The notes under the pieces are model-generated. The model made no database searches and was not told the origin of the DNA. It was given only the letters and a program-made list of their open reading frames with translations. The translations under genes were made by a program, and so were the position numbers. A stretch of DNA of 64,000 bases. Origin: an uncultured Desulfobulbaceae bacterium. GTDB lineage: Bacteria; Desulfobacterota; Desulfobulbia; Desulfobulbales; Desulfobulbaceae. Positions 11,961 through 19,697 of this stretch are shown piece after piece (positions within the stretch are counted from its first letter, which is position 1; every line of letters begins with the position of its first letter). The stretch is from NCBI GenBank assembly GCA_947259225.1, contig CAMYLK010000005.1, forward strand, positions 91,486-155,485. Reading direction: 5' to 3'.

Positions 11961-12878
11961 GTGTTGTCTCCCCGCCTCCTGCATCAGCGTTCACTCCTGA
12001 TGCAGGCTGTCCGTTCTTTTTTCTATTCCAGGGATTATGTCGAAGTTGATACCCCGCTTCGGCTTCCCGTCCTTATCCCTGAATCCCATATAGTCCCGTT
12101 TGCATCGGAAGCACAGTTTCTGCATGCCTCTCCGGAGATGTGCATGAAAAGGGTGCTGGCACAGGGGAGCACGAATATTTTTCAGATCTGTCACTGTTTC
12201 CGTAAAGGGGAAGTGGGCCGGTACCATCAGGAGGAATTTACCATGCTGGAATGGTATCAAACGGGCGGGACTTACTTTGACCTGATGGATGAGTGCGAGG
12301 CTTTGGTCTGCGGACTTGCCGGCTTCGGCCATTACCTTGAAGGGGTTGATGGTGAAACGATACAAAGGGACGGCCGGAAAATTTCTCTTGCCAGACCATG
12401 GGACCGGCTGACAGTTGACGTAGCCTTTCAGAAATATGCGGAAACGACTGCCAGGGAAGCAGTGAAGCAGGGTATGTTTGATGAACTCCTCGTGACACGT
12501 ATTGAACCTCACCTTGGCCTGGAAAGGCCTGTCTTTTTGTATGATTATCCAGTTGAGCTTGGTTCCCTTGCCCGTTCCAAGAAAGGTGATGATTCTCTTG
12601 CCGAGCGATTTGAACTCTATATCAGCGGCATTGAGCTGGTTAACGGCTTCTCGGAACTTGTTGATCCTGTTGAGCAGAGGGAACGCTTTGTCCAGGAAAT
12701 ATCAGTGGCCCGAAACCTGGGCCGGGGAGAATCTGCAATGCCTGAAAAGCTTCTTGATGATCTTGAATTACTTGACGAGACAGCCGGAGCTGCACTGGGG
12801 CTTGACCGTTTGTACATGATTTTACTTGGGCTTGACTCTGTGTCAGAGGCCGTTTGCCTGAACGAAGAGGACCTATAA
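11961..12878 (+). CDS. epmA: EF-P--(R)-beta-lysine ligase EpmA (GenX/PoxA/YjeA)
   Basis: A 305-residue truncated class II lysyl-tRNA synthetase-like enzyme without the anticodon-binding domain. Class II motif 2 is seen in FQICHCFRKGE with the following HQEEFTMLEWY, and motif 3 in GAALGLDRLYMILLG. It activates beta-lysine and attaches it to the loop lysine of EF-P. The start is a GTG directly after the efp stop. The partner 2,3-aminomutase EpmB, which makes (R)-beta-lysine, is not in this window. Length and missing tRNA-binding domain separate it from true LysRS. Confidence 0.94.
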   Translation: MLSPRLLHQRSLLMQAVRSFFYSRDYVEVDTPLRLPVLIPESHIVPFASEAQFLHASPEMCMKRVLAQGSTNIFQICHCFRKGEVGRYHQEEFTMLEWYQTGGTYFDLMDECEALVCGLAGFGHYLEGVDGETIQRDGRKISLARPWDRLTVDVAFQKYAETTAREAVKQGMFDELLVTRIEPHLGLERPVFLYDYPVELGSLARSKKGDDSLAERFELYISGIELVNGFSELVDPVEQRERFVQEISVARNLGRGESAMPEKLLDDLELLDETAGAALGLDRLYMILLGLDSVSEAVCLNEEDL

Positions 12879-12881
12879 ACC

Positions 12882-14333
12882 ATGAGTTTTCCGATTGACA
12901 AGGCAGTTTCCATACTCGAAACAGAGGTGAAGGAGTACGAGGTTCCGGTTGTTGACCTTATTGCGGCGCAGAGCAAGGATCCTTTTAAAGTTCTTGTGGC
13001 GACGATCCTGTCGGCCAGGACAAAAGATGAGGTGACGGCGGCGGCATGCAGGCGATTGTTCAAAAAAATAGAGACGCACGATGATCTCGAAGAACTGACC
13101 ATACCTGAACTGGAGAAAATTATCTATCCGGTCGGCTTTTTTCGAAACAAGGCAAAACACCTCGCTATGCTGCCTGGAGTTCTTAGGGAAAAGTTTAACT
13201 CACAGGTGCCGGATGATGTGGATTCCCTGGTCAAACTTCCTGGGGTAGGACGCAAGACAGCCAACCTGGTTGTGGCAGTAGCCTTCAATAAACAGGCCAT
13301 CTGTGTAGATACTCATGTACATCGGATCATGAATATCTGGGGTTATGTCAACACGACGAGCCCTTTGGAGACAGAGATGGTACTGCGGGAGACACTGCCT
13401 TCCCAATACTGGATCAGGATCAACTCCATTCTTGTCGCCTTCGGACAGGGGACATGCAAGCCTGTGCGTCCTCACTGTGACCGATGTGTTCTGCTGGATA
13501 TCTGTCCCCAGATAAACGTTACCCCAAGGAAGGTACCGGGTATCAAAGAGGCAAAAACAGTATCCGGCGGTCTGAAAAAATTTGTTTCCTGGAATGTCAA
13601 TGGGCTGCGTGCAGCCTTAAAAAAAGGATTTATCGACAGTTTTCATGAATTTGATGCCGATGTAATCGCCCTGCAGGAGATAAAGGTCCTTCCGGACCAG
13701 CTGCCGGTCGATATTCTCAACATTGACGGATATGCTTCATACTGGTATCCGGCCCAGAAGAAGGGATATTCAGGTACGGCTATCTTTTCACGATCCGTCC
13801 CGCTGCAGGTCATATACGGGCTGGATAACCATGAATTTGATAATGAGGGAAGAGTGCTGACCCTCGAGTTTGAAGACTATTTTTTCATTAATATTTATTT
13901 CCCTAATGCCCAGCACGGTCTGAAAAGGCTCGATTTTAAGATCGCATTCAACAATGCTGTTCTCCATTATATGGACCGTCTTTCAGAAAAAAAATCCGTT
14001 GTTGTCTGCGGTGACCTGAATGTAGCACATAAACCCATCGACCTGGCCAACCCCAAATCGAACGAGAAGAATCCCGGGTACTCTCCGGAAGAGCGTGCCT
14101 GGATGGATGTAGTAACCCAGGCAGGTTATGTGGATACCTTCCGTAAATTCAACCAGGACCCGGACCAGTACACCTGGTGGAGTTATCGTTTTAATGCACG
14201 CGCGAAAAATATCGGCTGGCGCATTGATTATTTTCTGGTCGATCCCGGGAGCGAGGAAAGGGTAAAAGGTGCTCGGATTCACGATGATATTCTCGGTTCA
14301 GACCACTGCCCCGTGAGCCTGGAGTTCAAGTAA
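12882..14333 (+). CDS. Fusion of endonuclease III (Nth) and exodeoxyribonuclease III (Xth)
   Basis: One uninterrupted 483-residue reading frame holds two base-excision-repair enzymes. Residues 1-215 are Nth: the helix-hairpin-helix LPGVGRKTAN with catalytic Lys125, Asp143 in VDTHVHR, and the [4Fe-4S] cysteines 192, 199, 202 and 208 with the exact C-x6-C-x2-C-x5-C spacing. Residues 232-483 are an ExoIII-type AP endonuclease: Asn238 in FVSWNVNG, Glu266 in LQEIK, Tyr339, Asp378/Asn380 in CGDLN, and Asp474-His475 in the terminal SDH. No ATG, GTG or TTG lies in frame at the junction, so the AP endonuclease can only be made as part of the fusion. The product should remove oxidised pyrimidines, cut the AP site and clean the 3' end in one polypeptide. 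It starts 3 bp after epmA. Confidence 0.95.
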   Translation: MSFPIDKAVSILETEVKEYEVPVVDLIAAQSKDPFKVLVATILSARTKDEVTAAACRRLFKKIETHDDLEELTIPELEKIIYPVGFFRNKAKHLAMLPGVLREKFNSQVPDDVDSLVKLPGVGRKTANLVVAVAFNKQAICVDTHVHRIMNIWGYVNTTSPLETEMVLRETLPSQYWIRINSILVAFGQGTCKPVRPHCDRCVLLDICPQINVTPRKVPGIKEAKTVSGGLKKFVSWNVNGLRAALKKGFIDSFHEFDADVIALQEIKVLPDQLPVDILNIDGYASYWYPAQKKGYSGTAIFSRSVPLQVIYGLDNHEFDNEGRVLTLEFEDYFFINIYFPNAQHGLKRLDFKIAFNNAVLHYMDRLSEKKSVVVCGDLNVAHKPIDLANPKSNEKNPGYSPEERAWMDVVTQAGYVDTFRKFNQDPDQYTWWSYRFNARAKNIGWRIDYFLVDPGSEERVKGARIHDDILGSDHCPVSLEFK

Positions 14334-14405
14334 GATGTCTCCACGATAATGACCGGGTAGCTCTGTGGTATAATGAAGAAAATTGACCACGCAAAAGGAG
14401 TAAAG

Positions 14406-15113
14406 GTGAAGACAAGCCGAGAAAAACCTGTGTTGATTGTAGAAGACGATAGAAAAACAGCCGCCCTGGTTGCCACCTACCTTGAAAAAGAGGGTTATTC
14501 CACAGTTATTGCCTATGACGGTCAGCAGGCCCTGGAAATGGAACGGCTGCACGACCCGGTTTTTATAGTACTGGATGTAATGCTGCCGAAAGTTGACGGG
14601 TGGGAAATCTGCCGGAGGCTGCGCAAACACTCCGATGTTCCAATTCTCATGTTAACAGCCCGGGAGGATGAAATTGATCGTGTTATGGGTTTGTCTCTGG
14701 GAGCGGATGACTATGTGGTAAAGCCTTTCAGTCCCAGGGAACTGGTGGAAAGGGTAAAAGCCATTTTGCGGCGAACCCGCAATGCCCATGCTGCAGAGCC
14801 TGCTGTTCTCTCCCATGGCAGCCTTGTCCTTGACCCGGAGAAACATAAAGTTACACTTGATGATCAACTGGTTACCCTGACATCCCTTGAATATAAACTC
14901 CTGTACGCCCTTATGAGGTCTCCGGGTCGAGTATTTTCACGAAATGAACTCCTCGATCATTTTTACGAACAGGGAGAAGTTGTAGTAGACCGGGTTATTG
15001 ATGTCCACATCGGCAAACTGCGGCAGAAGATTGAACAGGATCCTGCAAATCCACGTTTTATCCACACTGTTCGCGGATTCGGTTACCGGTTTGCCGATGT
15101 GGACGAGGAGTGA
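14406..15113 (+). CDS. OmpR/PhoB-family response regulator
   Basis: The product (235 residues) has a receiver domain (acidic pocket VEDD, phosphorylated Asp in VLDVMLPKVDG, Lys in VVKPFSP) and a winged-helix DNA-binding domain ending in HTVRGFGYRF. I choose the GTG at 14406, because AAAAGGAG lies 5 bp before it; an ATG at 14373 is in frame but has no ribosome site. The next gene is its histidine kinase, with overlapping stop and start. The closest functional analogy is CpxR/BaeR. An 11-bp-phased GTAAA repeat found downstream, before the methionine-rich lipoprotein gene, is a good candidate target. Confidence 0.93.
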   Translation: MKTSREKPVLIVEDDRKTAALVATYLEKEGYSTVIAYDGQQALEMERLHDPVFIVLDVMLPKVDGWEICRRLRKHSDVPILMLTAREDEIDRVMGLSLGADDYVVKPFSPRELVERVKAILRRTRNAHAAEPAVLSHGSLVLDPEKHKVTLDDQLVTLTSLEYKLLYALMRSPGRVFSRNELLDHFYEQGEVVVDRVIDVHIGKLRQKIEQDPANPRFIHTVRGFGYRFADVDEE

Positions 15114-16183
15114 TGATAGTGAAAAACCGCTTGATCTGGAAGCTGCTGACCAATATCATCCCGGTGATCGGAATAATTATTCTGGTGATCTGGCTGGCCA
15201 TCGATAAACTGGCTGCCAACTATTTCATGGCCCTCATGAACAAGTACGATGTCTCTCCAACAGACATTCATCAGATGTTTCTAACGGCAGTTCATCATTA
15301 TCTTATCTGGGCCACAGTCGCAGCTCTCTGTCTTGCCTTTGTTCTCAGTTACCTGCTTACCAGACGTGTCTTGCGGCCTCTTTCTCAAATGACATCTATC
15401 ACCAGGCAGATTGCCGCCGGTGATTATTCAGCCAGGGTGGATGTTGTCACCCAGGATGAAGTAGGTGAACTGGGCATGGCCTTTAATCGCATGGCGGATA
15501 GCCTTGAGCAGATCGAGAGTTTACGTAAATCCATGGTGGCAGATGTTGCCCATGACTTGCGGACTCCCCTGACAAATCTGCGGGGGTATCTTGAAGCGTT
15601 GAACGATGAAGTGCTTCCCCCTTCCCAGGAGACATTGCAAATACTGCAGGAGGAGATACTGCACCTTGTCCATCTGGTGGAAAATCTTCAGCAATTGGCC
15701 AAGGCAGACGTGGCAAAAGCATACCTTAACAAAAAACCATTTAATCTTTCCCAGACAATAAATCAGATGTTGGAGCTGTATCGGCCAAATTTTCAGGATA
15801 AGAACATAAAAGTTCAAACATTATTTTCTGATCACATTGACCTGGTCAATGCGGACAGGGAAAAGGTGCTGCAGGTACTGCGAAATCTTATTGAGAATGG
15901 TTTGAAATTTACTCAATGGGAAGGAACGGTACAAATTGTGACAGAACCTGTTCCAGAAGGTGTAAAAGTGCTTGTCACTAACAGCGGCAAGGAAATCTCC
16001 CGGGAAGATCTTCCCTATATTTTTGAGCGTTTTTACAAAGCAGATCCTTCACGCTCAGTTGAGCGGGGCGGAGCCGGTATTGGCCTCTCAATTGTCAAGG
16101 AATTGATTGAAGCCCACGGCGGCCGGGTCGGGGCTGAAAGTTCGGACGGCGCAACAAGGGTCTGGTTCACGCTGCCTGCCTGA
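15113..16183 (+). CDS. BaeS/CpxA-like membrane sensor histidine kinase
   Basis: The protein (about 356 residues) has a first membrane helix (about residues 10-30), a short periplasmic part of roughly 45 residues, a second helix (about 63-83), a HAMP domain, a HisKA domain with the phosphorylated His in VAHDLRTPLTNL, and an HATPase domain with N, G1 and G2 boxes (NLIENGLKFT, FERFYKADPS, GGAGIGLSIVKEL). The ATG at 15113 overlaps the stop of the regulator (TGATG); a GTG at 15119 has better ribosome-site spacing. It probably senses an envelope signal and phosphorylates the preceding regulator. Confidence 0.92.
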   Translation: MIVKNRLIWKLLTNIIPVIGIIILVIWLAIDKLAANYFMALMNKYDVSPTDIHQMFLTAVHHYLIWATVAALCLAFVLSYLLTRRVLRPLSQMTSITRQIAAGDYSARVDVVTQDEVGELGMAFNRMADSLEQIESLRKSMVADVAHDLRTPLTNLRGYLEALNDEVLPPSQETLQILQEEILHLVHLVENLQQLAKADVAKAYLNKKPFNLSQTINQMLELYRPNFQDKNIKVQTLFSDHIDLVNADREKVLQVLRNLIENGLKFTQWEGTVQIVTEPVPEGVKVLVTNSGKEISREDLPYIFERFYKADPSRSVERGGAGIGLSIVKELIEAHGGRVGAESSDGATRVWFTLPA

Positions 16184-16457
16184 ACCTGCACTCAATGGAT
16201 TTTGCCCCCATCACTCTTTTTTTTTGATTACCACTAATCCCCAGCATAGATCTTACCCATACCCCGAAGTGCCCGTCATTTAGATCAAAGGGAGAAATTT
16301 TATTGCACAGGTAAACAAGATTTCACACATACTTTCGATGTAAGCACCCCTCAAGGGGGCATAAACTTCGACTCCGAATGACAGCAAAAGCATATGTGTC
16401 AGCATGATTCCCACACTTTTTATCGGTCAGCTGAGCTTTGAATGTAATCAGTTTTTC
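16184..16457. other. Intergenic region after the kinase gene
   Basis: No coding potential seen. There is a small CCCCTCAAGGGG hairpin near 16347-16360 without a T-run. The right end leads into the GTAAA repeat array. Confidence 0.4.
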
Positions 16458-16495
16458 TTTACCATATCTTTACATTTCCTTTATCCGGCCTTTAC
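16458..16495 (-). promoter_or_regulatory. Four 11-bp-phased GTAAA repeats, CpxR-like operator
   Basis: Read on the minus strand the segment is GTAAA-N6-ATAAA-N6-GTAAA-N6-GTAAA. On the plus strand the pentamers begin at exactly 16458, 16469, 16480 and 16491. This one-turn phasing is the signature of OmpR-family binding sites, and the unit matches the published CpxR box (GTAAA, 4-8 bp spacer, GTAAA). It lies between the two-component system and the lipoprotein gene, about 90 bp before the latter's start codon. Binding by the neighbouring regulator is an inference. Confidence 0.7.
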
Positions 16496-16585
16496 ATCCC
16501 CTGGTTATTCTTTGAGCTAAAGGAACGGGCCTGGACCCGCACTACATGTAAAACAGAAATCTTCTGTAGAATTGGAGGAGTGACC

Positions 16586-16858
16586 ATGAAAAAAAATTAT
16601 CTAAAAATATTGGCAACCTGTCTTTCCCTCCTGATCTCCCTGTTGATATTCGGATGTGCACAAAACAACCCCTCAGGGAGTATGGGCAATACCATGGAAA
16701 ATACTATGGATGAAATGAAACAACAGGACACGGAAAAATCCATGGGAACAATGAAGGTTCAAAAGATGGAAGATCCAATGGAAAAAATGGACAGCACCGC
16801 GGATAAAATGAAGAGTGATGGTATGAAAGACAACATGAGCGGCATGGAAGACAAATAG
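16586..16858 (+). CDS. Methionine-rich lipoprotein, possible sacrificial oxidant scavenger
   Basis: A 90-residue protein with a lipoprotein signal (lipobox LIFGC, lipidated Cys24). The mature part of 67 residues contains 13 methionines, spaced mostly 3-9 residues apart in a hydrophilic Lys/Glu/Asp/Asn background with no other recognisable fold. GGAGGAG lies 6 bp before the ATG. It is followed by the putative MsrA-like selenoprotein and by exported MsrAB and preceded by the operator array. The closest idea is a surface methionine pool that is oxidised by reactive oxygen or chlorine species and repaired by Msr, as described for MrpX of Azospira. Metal (Cu/Ag) binding by Met clusters is the alternative. 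Confidence 0.75.
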   Translation: MKKNYLKILATCLSLLISLLIFGCAQNNPSGSMGNTMENTMDEMKQQDTEKSMGTMKVQKMEDPMEKMDSTADKMKSDGMKDNMSGMEDK

Positions 16859-16932
16859 ATGTAGTCTGTAGAGGAATAATTGATGAAATGAATTAATGTG
16901 AAAGAGAGGATCAGAATAATAAGGAGTTTATA

Positions 16933-17262
16933 ATGAAACAATTGGTTTACATTTTAAGTGCGATCCTGATGGCCTCTTTATTACTTTCGAGTGGTTATGG
17001 AGAAGTTACAGTTGGAACCAGAGCTACCGCTACATTTGCTGTGCAGTGATATGACGTAGGTGTTGCCGCCCTGGAAGGGCGTCCAGGAGTTATAACAGTC
17101 GATAAAGGATGGTATGGATTGAGCGAGGTTAACCATGTTGTCTATGAACAGGATAAAGTAACAGTTGAACAATTGATTGAATGGCTGAAGGAAACCGGTA
17201 ACTATATCCGAACAATTTCCTCAACAATAGAGGAGAACGATCGGCAGGATACCGGGAAATGA
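16933..17262 (+). CDS. Putative MsrA-like periplasmic selenoprotein (UGA at 17047-17049 read as Sec39)
   Basis: An ATG at 16933 with AAGGAG in front opens a frame of 38 codons, meets TGA, and continues in the same frame to another TGA at 17260. If the first UGA encodes selenocysteine, the product has 109 residues: a signal peptide (about 1-23), then a small domain. Sec39 falls in FAVQ-U-YD, matching FAGG-C-FW of the MsrA active site in the next gene. From there the GV (13-14 residues on), the G-aromatic (20-21 on) and the EVxxxxxxxxxVxxExL stretch align with no gap except for one missing MsrA loop. Coding after the UGA clearly continues. A hairpin fits the bacterial SECIS position. Alternatives are a nonsense-mutated pseudogene or an HMA-like ferredoxin fold. 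Confidence 0.72.
17070..17087 (+). promoter_or_regulatory. Candidate bacterial SECIS hairpin
   Basis: CCTGGA and TCCAGG form a perfect 6-bp stem around the loop AGGGCG, whose first nucleotide is 26 nt after the UGA at 17047. Bacterial SECIS elements are expected 16-37 nt downstream with a G among the first two loop bases, and both hold here. A competing stem CGCCC/GGGCG with loop TGGAA also fits the rule. Confidence 0.55.
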
Positions 17263-17296
17263 AACTGTTAGTCAGTTGTATAGTGGAGGCAGGATT

Positions 17297-18376
17297 ATGA
17301 AGATCTTATGGCTCATACCGGTGGTAATGCTTGCGTTTGTGGCAGCAGGTATTTTTTTGCACGGCAGATTTGACACAAAACAGGCCATGTCCATGGAAGC
17401 GAATGTAAGCCAGGCGGTTACGCAAAAAGCGATGTTTGCCGGCGGCTGTTTCTGGTGCATGGAAAAACCTTTTGAGAAATTGGATGGGGTTCTTTCAGTT
17501 ACTTCCGGTTATGCGGGAGGGAAAACGAAAAATCCTACCTATAAGAATTATATGTCAGGTGGACATATTGAGGTTGTAGAAATTATTTTTGACCCTGCCA
17601 GGGTATCATTTGAGAAACTTTTGGATGTTTACTGGCAGCAGGTTGATCCGACAGATGCGGGCGGCCAGTTCGTTGACCGTGGACATGGGTATACCACTGC
17701 CATTTTTTACATCGATGATGAGCAGCGTCGTCAGGCAGAAAAATCCAAAAATGACCTGGACCAGAGAGGGATTTTTGACAAACCGATTGTGACTCCGATA
17801 GTCCCGGCGGTGACTTTTTATGCCGCAGAGAAATATCATCAGGATTATTATAAAAAGAATCCTGTACGGTACCGTTTTTACAGAGCAGGATCAGGCCGGG
17901 ACACTTTTCTGAATAAAGTATGGAAAGATGAAAAGAAGGTGGAGAAAAACAGCAAGATTGATCTTGAAAAGAAGTTGACCCCCCTTCAGTACAAGGTGAC
18001 CCAGAAGGATGGAACTGAACCACCATTTGATAACGAATACTGGGATAATAAAAAGCCTGGAATCTATGTAGATATTGTTTCCGGCGAACCGTTATTCAGT
18101 TCTTCGGATAAGTATGACTCAAAGACGGGCTGGCCCAGCTTCACACGACCCCTGGTTGAAGGGAATATCGTGGAACGAGCAGACAGAGGTTTATTCATGA
18201 CCAGAACTGAGGTCCGGAGCGCAAAGGGTGATTCCCACCTGGGACATGTGTTCAATGACGGACCACGGCCAACCGGTTTGCGCTATTGTATAAACTCTGC
18301 AGCCTTGAGGTTTATACCGGCTGAAGACCTTGCCCAAGAAGGGTATGGTGAATTTGCCGGACCATTCAAAGAGTAA
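17297..18376 (+). CDS. msrAB: Exported bifunctional peptide-methionine sulfoxide reductase MsrAB
   Basis: The protein (359 residues from ATG 17297, with GGAGG 7 bp upstream) begins with a membrane/signal segment (about residues 4-22). MsrA follows with catalytic Cys51 in GGCFWC and the GYAGG and HIEVVEI segments, reducing the S-sulfoxide. A second domain is MsrB, reducing the R-sulfoxide, with catalytic Cys331 in [11 protein letters not shown] and SHLGHVF. The two CXXC zinc motifs of many MsrB proteins are absent, so it is of the non-zinc type. Unlike Neisseria PilB there is no thioredoxin-like domain, so electrons must come from another carrier. The export signal places methionine repair in the envelope, next to the Met-rich lipoprotein. 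Confidence 0.93.
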   Translation: MKILWLIPVVMLAFVAAGIFLHGRFDTKQAMSMEANVSQAVTQKAMFAGGCFWCMEKPFEKLDGVLSVTSGYAGGKTKNPTYKNYMSGGHIEVVEIIFDPARVSFEKLLDVYWQQVDPTDAGGQFVDRGHGYTTAIFYIDDEQRRQAEKSKNDLDQRGIFDKPIVTPIVPAVTFYAAEKYHQDYYKKNPVRYRFYRAGSGRDTFLNKVWKDEKKVEKNSKIDLEKKLTPLQYKVTQKDGTEPPFDNEYWDNKKPGIYVDIVSGEPLFSSSDKYDSKTGWPSFTRPLVEGNIVERADRGLFMTRTEVRSAKGDSHLGHVFNDGPRPTGLRYCINSAALRFIPAEDLAQEGYGEFAGPFKE

Positions 18377-18394
18377 ATATTTCCTTTCCTCTAA

Positions 18395-18450
18395 CCGCAC
18401 AAAAGGATCCAGAACTTGTTGGGTTCCTTTTGTGCGGCAAATTCTGTTTT
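18395..18450 (+). terminator. Rho-independent terminator after msrAB
   Basis: A 13-bp perfect stem (CCGCACAAAAGGA at 18395, TCCTTTTGTGCGG ending at 18437) is followed by a T-rich stretch. It lies 18 bp after the msrAB stop and closes the module. Confidence 0.85.
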
Positions 18451-18536
18451 TCTTTTTATATTAAGCAGTAAACCTGTATCAGGTTTCGCCTTTGTTCGCC
18501 GTCAAGTCAAGGTCTTACCTGGAAATCCGTCAAGGA

Positions 18537-18858
18537 TTAACCCATGATGGTCGGGCCGAACATGACCATGTTATGGTCCGACATTATTCTTTCCACTGTT
18601 TGCCAATAATCGTTCCGGGCCTTCAGGTTAGACAGCCTGCTGACCCGCATGGTCGTCTCGATCTATTGTGTGGCCAGGAAGTTTCTGGATGCTCACCAGG
18701 TCCGCTCCAGCGGCATCGTAGCTGATACGGGTTGTTCTGACTTTCGTCCCTTTGCTGTTCAGCAAGATAATTTTGAGACGTCGGTAATCGATGAAACCAG
18801 TCGTTAACTCGGAAACTTCCATAACTTGAAGACTGCAACGCAACATCACCATGAACAA
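18537..18858 (-). pseudogene. Remnant of a tyrosine recombinase/phage integrase
   Basis: The minus strand shows a decayed C-terminal integrase sequence. First comes a segment like the SEL...ID..R..I...SK...RT part around the first catalytic Arg. After a large internal deletion, DLVSIQKLPGH follows, matching the usual D(L)xxIQxLLGH box. A frameshift then gives a continuation with IETTMR in the place of the IETTxRYxH helix that normally precedes the catalytic Tyr. The usual Tyr is lost. It marks an old mobile element next to the Msr module. The call rests on recognising short motifs only. Confidence 0.5.
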
Positions 18859-18972
18859 GGTACTATGATGTAGTTTTTTGCTTGATTCAACTTCCCAATT
18901 GATGATATTTTTAATAAGGAATATTTATTTTGTCTTTCTAGCGGTACTTTTGGCATGTATAGGGGAGAGGGA

Positions 18973-19365
18973 ATGTCTGAACAGGAAAAGAGACGTTTTG
19001 GTCGTATTCATTTCGAGCGCCAGGTGCAATTGGATTTTTTCAATCAGTTTTATGATAACTGCCAGATACAGAATCTTTCTTTTGGAGGAATGTTTGTTAA
19101 TGGAAAATTTCCACACAAAGCAAACGACCAGTGTTATGTGAATCTTGCTCAAACAAGCAAAACAACATATTTGACATTAAAGGCACTCTCTAAGGTTGTA
19201 CGCCAAAATGATGAGGGAATTGCTCTGGAATTCATTTCAATGTCTTTTGAAAGCCTATTGTCACTGGAAATGATCCTACTCTATCAGGAAAGAGAAAAAT
19301 CAGTAGATACTGATATACAATTGCCCGAAAATATGCCCTTTAAAATCTGTGAGGATGCATTGTAA
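18973..19365 (+). CDS. PilZ-domain protein (c-di-GMP receptor candidate)
   Basis: A 130-residue single-domain protein. The N-terminal arginine motif KRRFGRIHFER and the later NLSFGGMFV (the D/NxSxxG motif of PilZ) are the two sites that bind c-di-GMP in this family. The start ATG at 18973 follows AGGGGAG. Nothing else is fused to it, so it probably acts on a separate partner. The two c-di-GMP riboswitches at 60-62 kb show that this nucleotide is used by the organism. Confidence 0.82.
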   Translation: MSEQEKRRFGRIHFERQVQLDFFNQFYDNCQIQNLSFGGMFVNGKFPHKANDQCYVNLAQTSKTTYLTLKALSKVVRQNDEGIALEFISMSFESLLSLEMILLYQEREKSVDTDIQLPENMPFKICEDAL

Positions 19366-19697
19366 TACCAGAAAAGTACAATCCGTTTTCAGAGCAAACT
19401 GAGTAATTTCTATTCAAGCTATTTGTGTGAAAATAACGTAATAATAAAGATAAAATCAAGCCTGTTGTGAGGCAGAACCTGGAAGTCTTGAGGATTTTAT
19501 TATGACCGAATTGCCTCAACACATGAACAGTTGAGCGATTGTAATGGCGTTTCAATGTTCTTGATGGGATCTCCTCCTTCCACGTTATACGGCCAAAAGC
19601 ATGTGGATGCTTTGTGTATTATAATTTTCTGGCAACCTGATGACAGAGCTGTGAAAAATACCATTTAGGGGTATGCATTGAGCAACGTGGATACATT
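19366..19697. other. Intergenic region before the cNMP-binding gene
   Basis: About 330 bp, AT-rich, with no convincing coding sequence, terminator or repeat. Confidence 0.4.
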
